Assembly (NCBI GenBank): GCA_001725155.1
Contig: MEFP01000019.1
Location: forward strand, 310,001-374,000
Direction of reading: 5' to 3'
Length of the DNA stretch: 64,000 bases
Source of the DNA: Lysobacteraceae bacterium SCN 69-320
GTDB taxonomy: Bacteria; Pseudomonadota; Gammaproteobacteria; Xanthomonadales; Rhodanobacteraceae
The notes under the pieces are model-generated. The model was not told the origin of the DNA. It was given only the letters and a program-made list of their open reading frames with translations, and made no database searches. The translations under genes and the position numbers were made by a program. Below, in pieces: positions 26,990-35,982 of the stretch (positions are counted from its first letter, which is position 1; each line of letters begins with the position of its first letter).

Positions 26990-29980
26990 TCAGCGCGCGA
27001 CGGGCACCGCCGTGCTGCCGAGTTCGATCCGCTGGCCGCTCGCCGTCGTGCCGGCCGCGCGGATCACCCAGTTGACGGCGCTGCCCACGCCGTCGGGCGT
27101 GAGCTGCAGATGGACCGCGGAGCTGCCGAGTACCGGATCCTCGCCGGTGTAGGCGCCGGCATAGGAGCGGCCGAGGAAGGTCGACAATTCACCCGTCGCC
27201 GGACGCGGCCCGCTTCCGACCGGATTGGTCACGGCGATGACGACGTCGCCCGGCCCGTTCAGCACGATCGGCTGTTCCAGCACCAGGGTACGCAGGCGCG
27301 CACCGGCGGTGGCAATGAGATATCCCTTTCTGGAGCCGACCAGGGTGGCGCCGTTGGTCGGATCGCGGTCGTCGTCCTGGTAGACGTAGAAGTCGAACCG
27401 GTCGCCCGCATGCACATAGGCCGACGAACCGGTCAGGAAGGTGAGCGTCGTCAACGTGATCGGGAATGCCGCCGGCGGCGGCGAGAAACGGTTCGCCCAG
27501 AGCATGGAACAGGATGCACCGCAGCCGGCGGCGCTGTAGCCGCTGGAGAACTGGTCGGTGCGCAGATCGCAATGACCATCGCGGCAGGCCACGCTGACTT
27601 CAGTACCGCGCACGGCAATCGGCAACTGCTGGTCGGGCACGTCACCGGCGCTCTCGTGCAGCACCAGTCGACCGAAGCTCTTTTCCGCGGGCACGGTGAC
27701 ATCGTTCACCGTCGCGGTGATGGTCAGCACCTGGCTCGCGCCCGGGGCCAAGGTGAAGCTGGCCGGCTCGACGCTGAGCGCATAGCCGGCCGGGCCCGCG
27801 TGATCCACCGTCCACGTGCCGCTGCGTGTGAGCCGGTTGCGTACGGTCCGCGTCCACTGGCAGCGCTCGCCGCAACTCAGGTTGCGCAGCGACGGCAGGT
27901 TGAGCTGGTGGATCCGGATGGATCCGCCGTTCGGGTTGGCCGCATCGTAGTTGGCCATGGTTTCGTCGAGCGTCAGCCCGGCCAGCGCGGCCCGGGTCAG
28001 GTCGACACGTCCGCTGCCCACTTCCTCGGGGGTCCACGGCGCGATGCCGTCCTCCCGATGGCCCGCCGTCAGCGCCGTGGTCATCAGCGCGGACTTGATC
28101 TCGGCCACGGACCAGTCCGGATGCACCGCGCGCAACAGCGCCGCGCTGCCGGCCACGTGCGGACTGGCCATCGACGTGCCGCTCATCCACTCGTAGTCGC
28201 CCGACGCCGGATCGGTCGCCGCGTAGATACCGACACCGGGCGCCGTGATGTCCGGCTTGGCGAGATCCCCCAGCGGCGGCGGCACCGGGCCGCGCAGGCT
28301 GAAGTTGCCGATGACGTCGGGCTGTTGCGCGCGCTGCAGGGCGGGCTGGAACCGGCCGGTCGTGCCGGCTTTCGGGTCGAAGCCATCGACGAACACCGCG
28401 TCTGCGGGCAGGACCGGCTCGGGATGCGCCGCGAGGAACGCCAGCAGCGCCTGGGACGTTTCCAGCGACGTGATGCTGAAGGCTCCGATCGCCGGTGCGC
28501 CGGTGGTGTCCATCCGGAACGGATCGGCCACCTGGTTGATGACGAGGACCAGATCGGCCCCCGCTCCGGCGGCATTGGCGATCTTCTCCGAGAAATTGCA
28601 GTCGCCTCGCTGCACCACGGCGATCGCGCCGTCGAAATAGCCGGCCGGAATGGCGCTTCCGGCCGTGCAGCCGCGCAGATTGGCGGCAAAGGCGCGCAAT
28701 GGGCTGGCCAGACGTTCGCCGACATCGAGCGCGGACAAGGTCGTGCTGCCGGGGACGACTTCCATTTCGGTCAGTATCGCCGGCGGCGCGACGGGCCCCG
28801 TCACCGACAGCGCCGGGATGAACCCGATGTCGTGCGTCGACGCGGCCACCGTCGTCACCCACGGCCCCAGGTTGGTGACGCGGCCGACGGGATCCAGGCA
28901 GCCGGCATCGGTGTTGCCGGCCGCGGCGGCGACGAACACGCCCGCCGCCGCAGCGCCGCGGAAATCCGGATCGTCGGACCACGGATCGCCGTAGCCGCAG
29001 GTCCGGCCGATGGAATAGTTCGCCACATCGACGTTGTCGGCCACCGCGTTCTGCACCCCCGCTTCGAGCGAATCGCTGAAACAGCCGCCGGCGCCGCAGA
29101 CCTTGTAGGTGACGACGGCCGCGCACGGCGCGACGCCGGACAGACGGCTGCCCGCAGGCAGTATCGGCGTCGGTACCGCAGTGGCATCCAGGACGTTGCC
29201 GGCCGCCGTCGACGCCACATGCATGCCGTGGCCGACGCCCGCGTCGGGAGCGGGGTTCGTTCCGGTGCAGACGATGCCGTCGCTGACGGTGCAGTCGTGC
29301 GCGACGAGCTTGGGATGGCTTGCGTCGAATCCGCAGGCCGGGTCGTTCGCGAACGAGGGATGGCGGCTGTCGGCACCGGTGTCGATGATGCCGATGCGGA
29401 TGCCCTGGCCGCGCGTGGCTGCGGCATAGGCCGGCACCGACGTGCCGTTCCAGATCGTGTCCGCGCCGATGAACGTCGGACCGCGGTAGGTCAGCGGCTG
29501 CTGGACGCCGACCGGGCTGACCTTGACGATGCCGGGCAGTGCCGCGACCGCCGCGGCCTCCTGCTCCGACAGCGGCAGCGAGACGCCGTGATAGGTGACT
29601 TCGTAGTGGAACGCCGGCGTCACCGGCCGGCCCAGCAGGCGGCCGATCTGCTCCAGATGGATCGTCCGCTGCACGGCCAGATGCGCGGAATACGCGCGCG
29701 CCGCGGGCGATCGGACATCCAGGCGCGAAGCGAACGGAATGCGCGTCGGCGCCGTGCGCTCCAGGCCCGGCAGCCCGCCGTCATAGTCGAGCAGTCCGGG
29801 TTCCTCGAATCGGACCAGGTAGCGGCCGACGGGCGAGGCGGCGATCTCGCGCACGGCGACGGCGTCGGGCTGCGGGACCGCCGCAGCGACGCCGCCCGGG
29901 TTGGTCAGGGCGAACAGCGCCAGCAGGATCGCGGATGGCAGGACCGAGGGGCGGGAAGAAAAACCAAGCAGGTTCATCAT
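26990..29980 (-). CDS. Secreted subtilisin-like serine protease (S8) with PA domain
   Basis: The 996-residue protein has a signal peptide (about 1 to 35), an inhibitor I9-like propeptide (about 50 to 165), and an S8 domain with Asp200 in IGIIDTGADS, His251 in GHGMHVAST and Ser603 in SGTSMASPHVAG. A PA domain (about 380 to 520, GAIAVVQRGDCNFSEKIANA) is inserted before the Ser, as in the cucumisin-type subtilases, and an Fn3_6-like domain follows. After the PA domain comes PADAVFVDGFDPKAG (about 525), an internal copy of the tag that ends other proteins here. ATG at 29980 with GGAA upstream; the adjacent ATG is an alternative. It lies downstream of the delta-60 gene on the same strand. Confidence 0.92.
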   Translation of the reverse strand: MMNLLGFSSRPSVLPSAILLALFALTNPGGVAAAVPQPDAVAVREIAASPVGRYLVRFEEPGLLDYDGGLPGLERTAPTRIPFASRLDVRSPAARAYSAHLAVQRTIHLEQIGRLLGRPVTPAFHYEVTYHGVSLPLSEQEAAAVAALPGIVKVSPVGVQQPLTYRGPTFIGADTIWNGTSVPAYAAATRGQGIRIGIIDTGADSRHPSFANDPACGFDASHPKLVAHDCTVSDGIVCTGTNPAPDAGVGHGMHVASTAAGNVLDATAVPTPILPAGSRLSGVAPCAAVVTYKVCGAGGCFSDSLEAGVQNAVADNVDVANYSIGRTCGYGDPWSDDPDFRGAAAAGVFVAAAAGNTDAGCLDPVGRVTNLGPWVTTVAASTHDIGFIPALSVTGPVAPPAILTEMEVVPGSTTLSALDVGERLASPLRAFAANLRGCTAGSAIPAGYFDGAIAVVQRGDCNFSEKIANAAGAGADLVLVINQVADPFRMDTTGAPAIGAFSITSLETSQALLAFLAAHPEPVLPADAVFVDGFDPKAGTTGRFQPALQRAQQPDVIGNFSLRGPVPPPLGDLAKPDITAPGVGIYAATDPASGDYEWMSGTSMASPHVAGSAALLRAVHPDWSVAEIKSALMTTALTAGHREDGIAPWTPEEVGSGRVDLTRAALAGLTLDETMANYDAANPNGGSIRIHQLNLPSLRNLSCGERCQWTRTVRNRLTRSGTWTVDHAGPAGYALSVEPASFTLAPGASQVLTITATVNDVTVPAEKSFGRLVLHESAGDVPDQQLPIAVRGTEVSVACRDGHCDLRTDQFSSGYSAAGCGASCSMLWANRFSPPPAAFPITLTTLTFLTGSSAYVHAGDRFDFYVYQDDDRDPTNGATLVGSRKGYLIATAGARLRTLVLEQPIVLNGPGDVVIAVTNPVGSGPRPATGELSTFLGRSYAGAYTGEDPVLGSSAVHLQLTPDGVGSAVNWVIRAAGTTASGQRIELGSTAVPVAR

Positions 29981-30023
29981 GGGTGATTCCAGAACTGGGT
30001 AGTCACGTCCGGAGGACGGGAAG

Positions 30024-30054
30024 GTGATCCGGCCGCGGCGAGCGGCCGGATCAC
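30024..30054 (-). terminator. Hairpin between the delta-60 gene and the subtilase
   Basis: A perfect 13-bp stem (GTGATCCGGCCGC) with a 5-base loop lies 24 bases after the delta-60 stop codon on the minus strand. The following CTTCCCG is not a U-tract, so it probably tunes rather than blocks readthrough into the subtilase gene. Confidence 0.5.
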
Positions 30055-30077
30055 TTCGGCGGCGTTGAGCGGAACGG

Positions 30078-33000
30078 TCAGCGCGTGGCCTCGAAACCGT
30101 TGGCGAAGATCGCATCGCCGGCCGCGGTGACGGTCAGCGACACCGGTACGCGTACCAGCGACCGCGCACGGTCGTTGCTGAACACGCACAGGTTGGCCTC
30201 GTGGAGGCCGGGCACCAGACCGCCGGCATCCAGATCGACGCGGACCTGCGCCTGTGCGCCCGGCGGTGTCGTGCCCGCCGTCTGCTGCACGCGCAGCCAG
30301 GGCACCTGCGCGGGCGATGCGCAGTCGCCGCCGGCCACCGCAATGCTCAGGCCATCAATGCGGACCGGTTCATTGCCTATCGACAGCCCCGGGCTGATCA
30401 GGGCCGCCATGCCGGTGACCAGGTTCACCGTGTACAGACGGCTGCCGTTGGCCAGGTAGAGGACGCCGGTGGATTCGTCGAAATCGGCGCTCAGGTTCGC
30501 CCCTTCGACCGGAAAGCCCAGCGGACCGACGATCGCTGCGGCGCCGGTGTTCTTGTCGATCGCCACCAGGCTGTTGTTGAAGTCGTCGATGCCGTACAGC
30601 GCGCCGTCCGGCGCGACCGCCAAGGCGCGGATGCACAGGCTCACCGTCGCGGTGATGGGCGCGATGTAGGTCGCTTGCGCGGTTTGCAGATCGAGGTGGT
30701 ACAGGTCGGAAGCGACCGCCGCCGCGCAGTGGCCAAGGTCGGCGGCAGTGGCCGCGAACATCGTTTCCGTGCGGCTGTCCCAGGCCATCGCCGACCAGCG
30801 CATGTAGGGCGGCTTCTGGGCATTCACCATGACGGCGTCGCCGATGCCGGTGGGCAGCAAGGTGCTGGTATCCGACCACGCAAAGCCGATGTCGCCGCCG
30901 TAGCTGCCCAGCGTATAGACGCGGGTGAAATCGTTGCCGGCGAAGTCGGCGATCAGGTAGTCGCCCGAATGCATCGGAACGCCCGCGCCTTGCACGATGC
31001 GATCGGGCCGGCTCGCGTCGAAGCTGATCGCGCCGAGGGTGAAGCCGTTCCAGAAGTTCCTCGCGTTGGCATAGGCGGGCACCGCGAACACCGAACCCGG
31101 TGCAGACGCCGACGTCCCGTTCGCTGCCGGGCGAGGTGCAGCCATGCGGTAGGCGTGCGCGTTGGAACGTTCGAAATCCGGCAGCCACGGGCTCAGATCG
31201 GTCGGCGGGAAATGCGAGTGCGCCTGCGCTTCCTTCAGCGACCAGTTCAGATCGATTTCGCCGGCGTTGCCGATGCGCAAGGTGGCGCCGACCTGCTGAC
31301 CGGCGGCTGCCTGGGCATGGATCGCCGCGGACGCCAAGGTCAGCCGAGGCGCGCCGACCTCGACCAGCACATCGCCGGACGCGTGTCGCGGCACGTCGAC
31401 GGGCGTCCAGGTGATCACCTGGCCTTCCTTGAGGGCCGCGCTGTTGTACGAGTATTCCCGGTACGGCGGATCCGCCGTCATCGGCGTGAACCCGACCAAA
31501 CCGACCGTGGCAGATCCGCCGAAATCCGGATTGGGTTCGGCCACGACATCGAAGGTCAGATCCCGGTAGACGTAGTGGATGCGGCCGGTACCTTCTTCCA
31601 GCACCACCTGGAAGGTGACGCCGCCGGCCTGGTTCGGATAGAGCGCGTGGTCCTTGTCGTCCCATTGCACGATCAGGCGGCGATTCGGCGCCGTGCCCAG
31701 CGTGGCGTAGTAGACCGCGCCATGACTGCCGAGCAGATCCCAGTAGGCCGCGATGCCGTTGTAGCCGTAGAACGGAAAGCTGGAATGCGCGATGGCGCCC
31801 ATGGTGTCGTTGTCACCCACCAGCGGCGGCGGCAGGACGATCGCTTCCGGACAGCCGTCCACGTCGTCGGCCGTACGCAGCGCCAGGGTTCCGCTGTTGT
31901 TGATGCACAGGACGCTGCTGTCGCCTTCGTGGAAATACTGGCCGTAGAAGCTGATCGGGAACGGCAGCGCGCCGAGCCGGTAGACGCCCTTGGCCCCCAG
32001 CGCCAGCGCGGTGCCGGTCGTGCGGATGTCGGAGAACACGACGCCAGGGTCCGAACCCTGCTCGTAGCCCGGCCGCGACGCGGTGGCATTCCAGGTGAAG
32101 CGCGGCAACAGATCCTCGGTGCCGGCGGTCGCCACGTGGTTGTAGCGGAAGCTGCCGCCGGGCGGCACGGTCTGCGGCAACAGATCGAACAGGCGGTCCC
32201 AGCCGGAATACTCGTACAGGAACGGCGCGTGGGTCAGCATCGTCAATGTGTGGTAGTTGAGCGTCACATTGCTGTGGTTGACCATCGTGAAGCAGTAGTT
32301 GACCGGCTCGCCCGGCGTCACGGTGATGCTGGTCTGCGTGCCGCAGGCCGGCGCCGGCAAGGTGCTGACCGTGACCTGCAATTCGATGCCGCCCTGTTCG
32401 GCGGATTCGTTGGTCAGCGCGAAGCTGGCCTGGGCGCCCTGCACGTTCGCCGTCACGGCGTAGCTGCCGGCCTGCCCGTTGGCGCGGGCGGTGGTGCTGG
32501 CCAGGCCGTCCGGCCCGCTCACGGCGCTGCCTGCCGAAAGCGTTGCACTGGCGCCGGAAGCCGGCGCGCCGAAATTCACCGTGACCCCCTTCACTGGCTG
32601 TCCGTTCGCATCGATCACGCGAACCGTCAGCGGCGCGGCGAACGCGGTATTGATCGCCGTGCTTTGCGCGGCACCGCCGCTGGGTATCAACGTGGCGGGC
32701 TGGTGGAAGCGCGCGACCACCGAGCAATTGGCCAGTATGTGGTCGGTCGTGTACAGGGTTCCGCTGAGCGTGCCGCCGCAGCCTTCGACGCCGGCGAGGT
32801 AGTAGCCGGCATCCGGCACGAGCTGAAAGCTCGTGGTCTGCGCGAACAGCACCGATTGCGGCACCGCCGGAACGATGGCGCCGTGACTGCCGGCGGCCGG
32901 GATCACCGTGTACGTGACGGTCTCCAGCAGGAACTCGACCGTGACGGTGCAATGGCCGCTGACCGCGCCGGTGGTATAGACCAGCCCGTTGAGCGAACCG

Positions 33001-35663
33001 GCGCAGCCGGTCACCGCGCCGATGACGTAGCCGGGATCGGGCACGAGGGTGAACTGCGCCTGCGTTCCCGGCAGCGCCTCCTGCGGCGCGTTCGGCGTGA
33101 TCGTTCCGTTGGCTCCGGCCAGCGGGGTGACCACGAACGCGTCGATATCGATGCGGCCGTCGGGTTTCAGGCGCGCGAGGCCGCGACGCGCGAGACCGTT
33201 GATCTGGCTGAAGTAACCCGCGAGCAGGATCTTGCCGTCGGCTTGCAGGGCGATGTCCTTGACCCAGGTGTTGGGGCGCGCGTTGAATGCCGTTTCCAGT
33301 TCGCCGTTTGCGCTCAGGCGCGCCAGATTCGGCCTCAGGACGCCGCCGATCGTGCGAAAGCCGCCGCCGATGAGGATCGCGCCGTCGGCTTGCACGGCGA
33401 TGCTCTTGACGCCGCCGAGGCCGCCGTCGACCTGCGCCAGGAAGCTGGGATCGCGCGTGCCGTTGGACAGCAGGCGCACGAGCTGGGAGTCGACCGGCGA
33501 ACCGTCGCCGAGGTTGATCTTGCTGACCGCGCCGACGAGGTAGCGGCCGTCGGGCAGCCGATGCAAAGCCGTGACGTCGGCAATCGTCGACGTGGCCGGG
33601 AACACCGTATGCAGCGACCCGTCGGCGTTGAGCCGGCCGAGATAGCCGCCTCCGCCGGAGCCGCCGCCGACCAGGATGCGGCCGTTCGGCTCCAGCAGCA
33701 GCGAATAGATGTTGATGTCGTCGTCAGCGCCGAAATCCGCGGTGAACCCGCTGTCCAGCGCGCCGTTGGCGTGCAGGCGCAGGAGATGGGGCATGGCGCT
33801 CGTCGTCAGCAGCTGTCGTCCGGCGACCAGGATCGCGCCGTCGGGCTGCACCAGGACTTTTTCCACAAACGCGTCCGGCCCCAGCGCCGCCGAGAAGGCC
33901 GTGTCGCGGCTGCCGTCGGCGTTGTTGCGGATCAGGCCCTCTTCGCCGCCGTACAGGATTTTTCCGTCCGCCTGGGGAGCCACGGCATAGACCACGGAGC
34001 CGCCGGTGTTGCCTTCCTGATACACGCCCGTGCCGTCGGCGAAATTCGCTTCGGCGGCGCCGTCCGTCGGCGCCAGCCGGGCGACCTTGAGCCGGTCCCG
34101 CCCGCCGATCCGGGTGAACCAGCCGCCGACCACGATGCGGCCGTCGGCGAGGATCTCGATCGCCTCGACGTTGGCATTCGGCGCGGGATCGAACACGGCA
34201 TTGGCCTCGGGCACGAAACTGGCCGATACCGTGCAATCGGCATAGACCCAGCCCGTGAGGTAGTCGTTGCCGCTGCGCCGACCTTCGCCGCAACCGGAAA
34301 CCGAAGCGAGCACCCGGCCCGGCTCCGGCACGAACGTGATGAGTGTCTTGCCGCCTTCGTTCACCGCTTGCGGCGTCGCCGGATTGGCGCTGCCGCCCTC
34401 GCTGACGCGCGGCGTGACCGACAGCGGCGCCGCGGCGGCGTTGTCCAGGCGGCCGTCCGCATGCAGGCGCGCGATGTGGTTGCGCGTGAGGCCGTTGATC
34501 TGGGTGAAATGAGCTCCCAGGACGAGCTTTCCGTCCGCCTGCAGCGCCACGTCGTAGACGGGTGCCGCGTTCATTTCCGCAGCCAGGAAACCCGTGTCGA
34601 GCGCGCCTGCACCGGTCAGCCGGGCCAGATTGCGGAACACGACCCCACCGACGGAGGTGATTCCGCCCGCAATCACGATGTTGCCGCCGCTGTCCCGGGC
34701 GATCGAGTCGATGTCGCCGCGCACGTTGGGCAGGAAGTCCGTATCGACGCTGCCGTTGGCGTTCAGGCGGACCAGGGTGCCGCGATCGACGCCGCCGAGC
34801 GCGAAGCCATAGCCGCCGCCGACGAGGATCTTGCCGTCGGCCTGGAGCTCCAGCGTCCTGATGTTCGAGTCGGCGGCAACCGGCGGCAACGGTTCGCCGG
34901 TGTCGGCCTGGCCGTTCGGCAGCAGGCGCAGCAGCTTGCCGTAGCCGGCGATCAGGATGCGGCCGTCGGCCTGTACCGCGATGCTTTCGATCGGAGGAGG
35001 GGACGCCGTCAGCGAACCGGCGTCGAAGCTGGGGTCCAGGGTGCCGTCGGCGTTCAGGCGGGCAAGATTGGTACGCGGCTGGCCGCCGATGGCGATGAAC
35101 TCGCCGCCGATCAGGATGCGGCCGTCCGCCTGTACCGCGATGCTGTGGATCGCCGGGGTACCGCCGGTGGCGGCGTCGACGAAGCTGCCGTCGACGCTGC
35201 CGTCGGCGTTGAGTCGCAGCAGGCCGCCGTTGCCCTGCGTTCCCTTGCCGCCGATCAGCGCCTTGCCGTCGGCCTGCACGGCGATCGCGAGGACGTCGCC
35301 CGCCACCGGCGAGTTGTAGAACGTCGGGTCGACGCTGCCGTCCGGATTCAGGCGCGCGTACTGGCCGCGCGGCTGCCCGCCCACCGATGTGAAGGGGCCG
35401 GAAATCAGGATGTCGCCGTCGGGGAACGTCGCGACTTCGGTCACATTGCCGTCGGCGCCGGGATTGAACGCCTGCGCCACGCCGGCGACGGACAAGGCCA
35501 GCCAGGTCGCAACCAGCAGGGCGCCGCTCCTCGGCCAGGAGCCGAAGCGCCTGCGCAGGACGGCTGCTTCCGCGCCTGGCGTTCCTGCGGCCGCGCTGCC
35601 AGGGCCGCCGCGCCGCCGACAGGGCGGCGGCGGCGCATCGTTCTTGCTGATCAAGTCATTCAT
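30078..35663 (-). CDS. Giant secreted delta-60 repeat protein with InlB-type and Ig-like repeats and C-terminal FxxGFE tag
   Basis: The 1,861-residue product has a Pro/Arg-rich leader and a signal-like hydrophobic segment (ALLVATWLALSVAGVAQA, about residue 48 to 65). Fourteen delta-60 repeats follow (pattern QADGKILIGG, ARLNADGSLDxxF): seven before and seven after a divergent InlB-type repeat. Then come two more InlB-type repeats, each with a Cys pair, a Big_1 Ig-like domain (about 1065 to 1165), beta-rich regions with a propeller-like part near 1700, and the terminus DAIFANGFEATR. I chose the ATG at 35663 (GGAA upstream); an ATG four codons earlier is possible. Upstream lies a winged-helix/TPR regulator, downstream a subtilase. 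Probably an extracellular structural or adhesive protein; function unknown. Confidence 0.85.
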   Translation of the reverse strand: MNDLISKNDAPPPPCRRRGGPGSAAAGTPGAEAAVLRRRFGSWPRSGALLVATWLALSVAGVAQAFNPGADGNVTEVATFPDGDILISGPFTSVGGQPRGQYARLNPDGSVDPTFYNSPVAGDVLAIAVQADGKALIGGKGTQGNGGLLRLNADGSVDGSFVDAATGGTPAIHSIAVQADGRILIGGEFIAIGGQPRTNLARLNADGTLDPSFDAGSLTASPPPIESIAVQADGRILIAGYGKLLRLLPNGQADTGEPLPPVAADSNIRTLELQADGKILVGGGYGFALGGVDRGTLVRLNANGSVDTDFLPNVRGDIDSIARDSGGNIVIAGGITSVGGVVFRNLARLTGAGALDTGFLAAEMNAAPVYDVALQADGKLVLGAHFTQINGLTRNHIARLHADGRLDNAAAAPLSVTPRVSEGGSANPATPQAVNEGGKTLITFVPEPGRVLASVSGCGEGRRSGNDYLTGWVYADCTVSASFVPEANAVFDPAPNANVEAIEILADGRIVVGGWFTRIGGRDRLKVARLAPTDGAAEANFADGTGVYQEGNTGGSVVYAVAPQADGKILYGGEEGLIRNNADGSRDTAFSAALGPDAFVEKVLVQPDGAILVAGRQLLTTSAMPHLLRLHANGALDSGFTADFGADDDINIYSLLLEPNGRILVGGGSGGGGYLGRLNADGSLHTVFPATSTIADVTALHRLPDGRYLVGAVSKINLGDGSPVDSQLVRLLSNGTRDPSFLAQVDGGLGGVKSIAVQADGAILIGGGFRTIGGVLRPNLARLSANGELETAFNARPNTWVKDIALQADGKILLAGYFSQINGLARRGLARLKPDGRIDIDAFVVTPLAGANGTITPNAPQEALPGTQAQFTLVPDPGYVIGAVTGCAGSLNGLVYTTGAVSGHCTVTVEFLLETVTYTVIPAAGSHGAIVPAVPQSVLFAQTTSFQLVPDAGYYLAGVEGCGGTLSGTLYTTDHILANCSVVARFHQPATLIPSGGAAQSTAINTAFAAPLTVRVIDANGQPVKGVTVNFGAPASGASATLSAGSAVSGPDGLASTTARANGQAGSYAVTANVQGAQASFALTNESAEQGGIELQVTVSTLPAPACGTQTSITVTPGEPVNYCFTMVNHSNVTLNYHTLTMLTHAPFLYEYSGWDRLFDLLPQTVPPGGSFRYNHVATAGTEDLLPRFTWNATASRPGYEQGSDPGVVFSDIRTTGTALALGAKGVYRLGALPFPISFYGQYFHEGDSSVLCINNSGTLALRTADDVDGCPEAIVLPPPLVGDNDTMGAIAHSSFPFYGYNGIAAYWDLLGSHGAVYYATLGTAPNRRLIVQWDDKDHALYPNQAGGVTFQVVLEEGTGRIHYVYRDLTFDVVAEPNPDFGGSATVGLVGFTPMTADPPYREYSYNSAALKEGQVITWTPVDVPRHASGDVLVEVGAPRLTLASAAIHAQAAAGQQVGATLRIGNAGEIDLNWSLKEAQAHSHFPPTDLSPWLPDFERSNAHAYRMAAPRPAANGTSASAPGSVFAVPAYANARNFWNGFTLGAISFDASRPDRIVQGAGVPMHSGDYLIADFAGNDFTRVYTLGSYGGDIGFAWSDTSTLLPTGIGDAVMVNAQKPPYMRWSAMAWDSRTETMFAATAADLGHCAAAVASDLYHLDLQTAQATYIAPITATVSLCIRALAVAPDGALYGIDDFNNSLVAIDKNTGAAAIVGPLGFPVEGANLSADFDESTGVLYLANGSRLYTVNLVTGMAALISPGLSIGNEPVRIDGLSIAVAGGDCASPAQVPWLRVQQTAGTTPPGAQAQVRVDLDAGGLVPGLHEANLCVFSNDRARSLVRVPVSLTVTAAGDAIFANGFEATR

Positions 35664-35783
35664 TCGGGTTTCCATGGAGGTTGTTGCCGCTGCCACCGGG
35701 GCCTGCAGAGCGCCCCTGGATCTGAAGCCACCCGCATCGGATGGACGGGGATGGACTGTGCAAAACCTTTACGGGTCAGGCGC

Positions 35784-35818
35784 ATGACATACATGACAGA
35801 CGATGACAGGCGCTGACG
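35784..35818. promoter_or_regulatory. ATGACA direct repeats upstream of the delta-60 gene
   Basis: ATGACA occurs at 35784, 35793 and 35803, with a degenerate fourth copy (CTGACG) at 35813, so the spacing is 9 to 10 bp. On the minus strand this reads CTGTCAT repeats, close to the half-site of Pho boxes, whose spacing is 11 bp. It lies about 120 bp before the delta-60 start, between that gene and a PhoB/ToxR-type regulator, and is a good operator candidate. The rest of the gap (35664 to 35982) shows nothing else. Confidence 0.45.
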
Positions 35819-35982
35819 GCGGGTGTCCGGGGCCATTGGTCAGCTGACAGGCAGGCCGGCCGGCAGCCGACCCGGCCGTCTGGCCGGACGGCGGTCTTCA
35901 TTGGCCGCCCCTCTGCTGCGGCTATACCGGCGAACGGGTGTGGCTCTGCCGGCGCCCGGCGGCAACGGCCGGATCCGCGGCC

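Noticed and set aside
26489..29986. 1,165-codon plus-strand frame opposite the PA-domain subtilase
   Set aside because: It starts inside the beta-helix gene and covers the complement of an intact subtilase with a complete catalytic triad; it is a GC-driven shadow.
30201..35816. 1,871-codon plus-strand frame opposite the delta-60 gene
   Set aside because: The regular repeats of the minus-strand gene keep the antisense frame open. The translation is Arg/Asp/Val-rich with no domain and no signal peptide.
35784..35818. Identification of the CTGTCAT repeats as a true Pho box
   Set aside because: The half-site matches, but the spacing is 9 to 10 bp instead of 11, and no phosphate gene is nearby; a site for the neighbouring winged-helix protein is more plausible.
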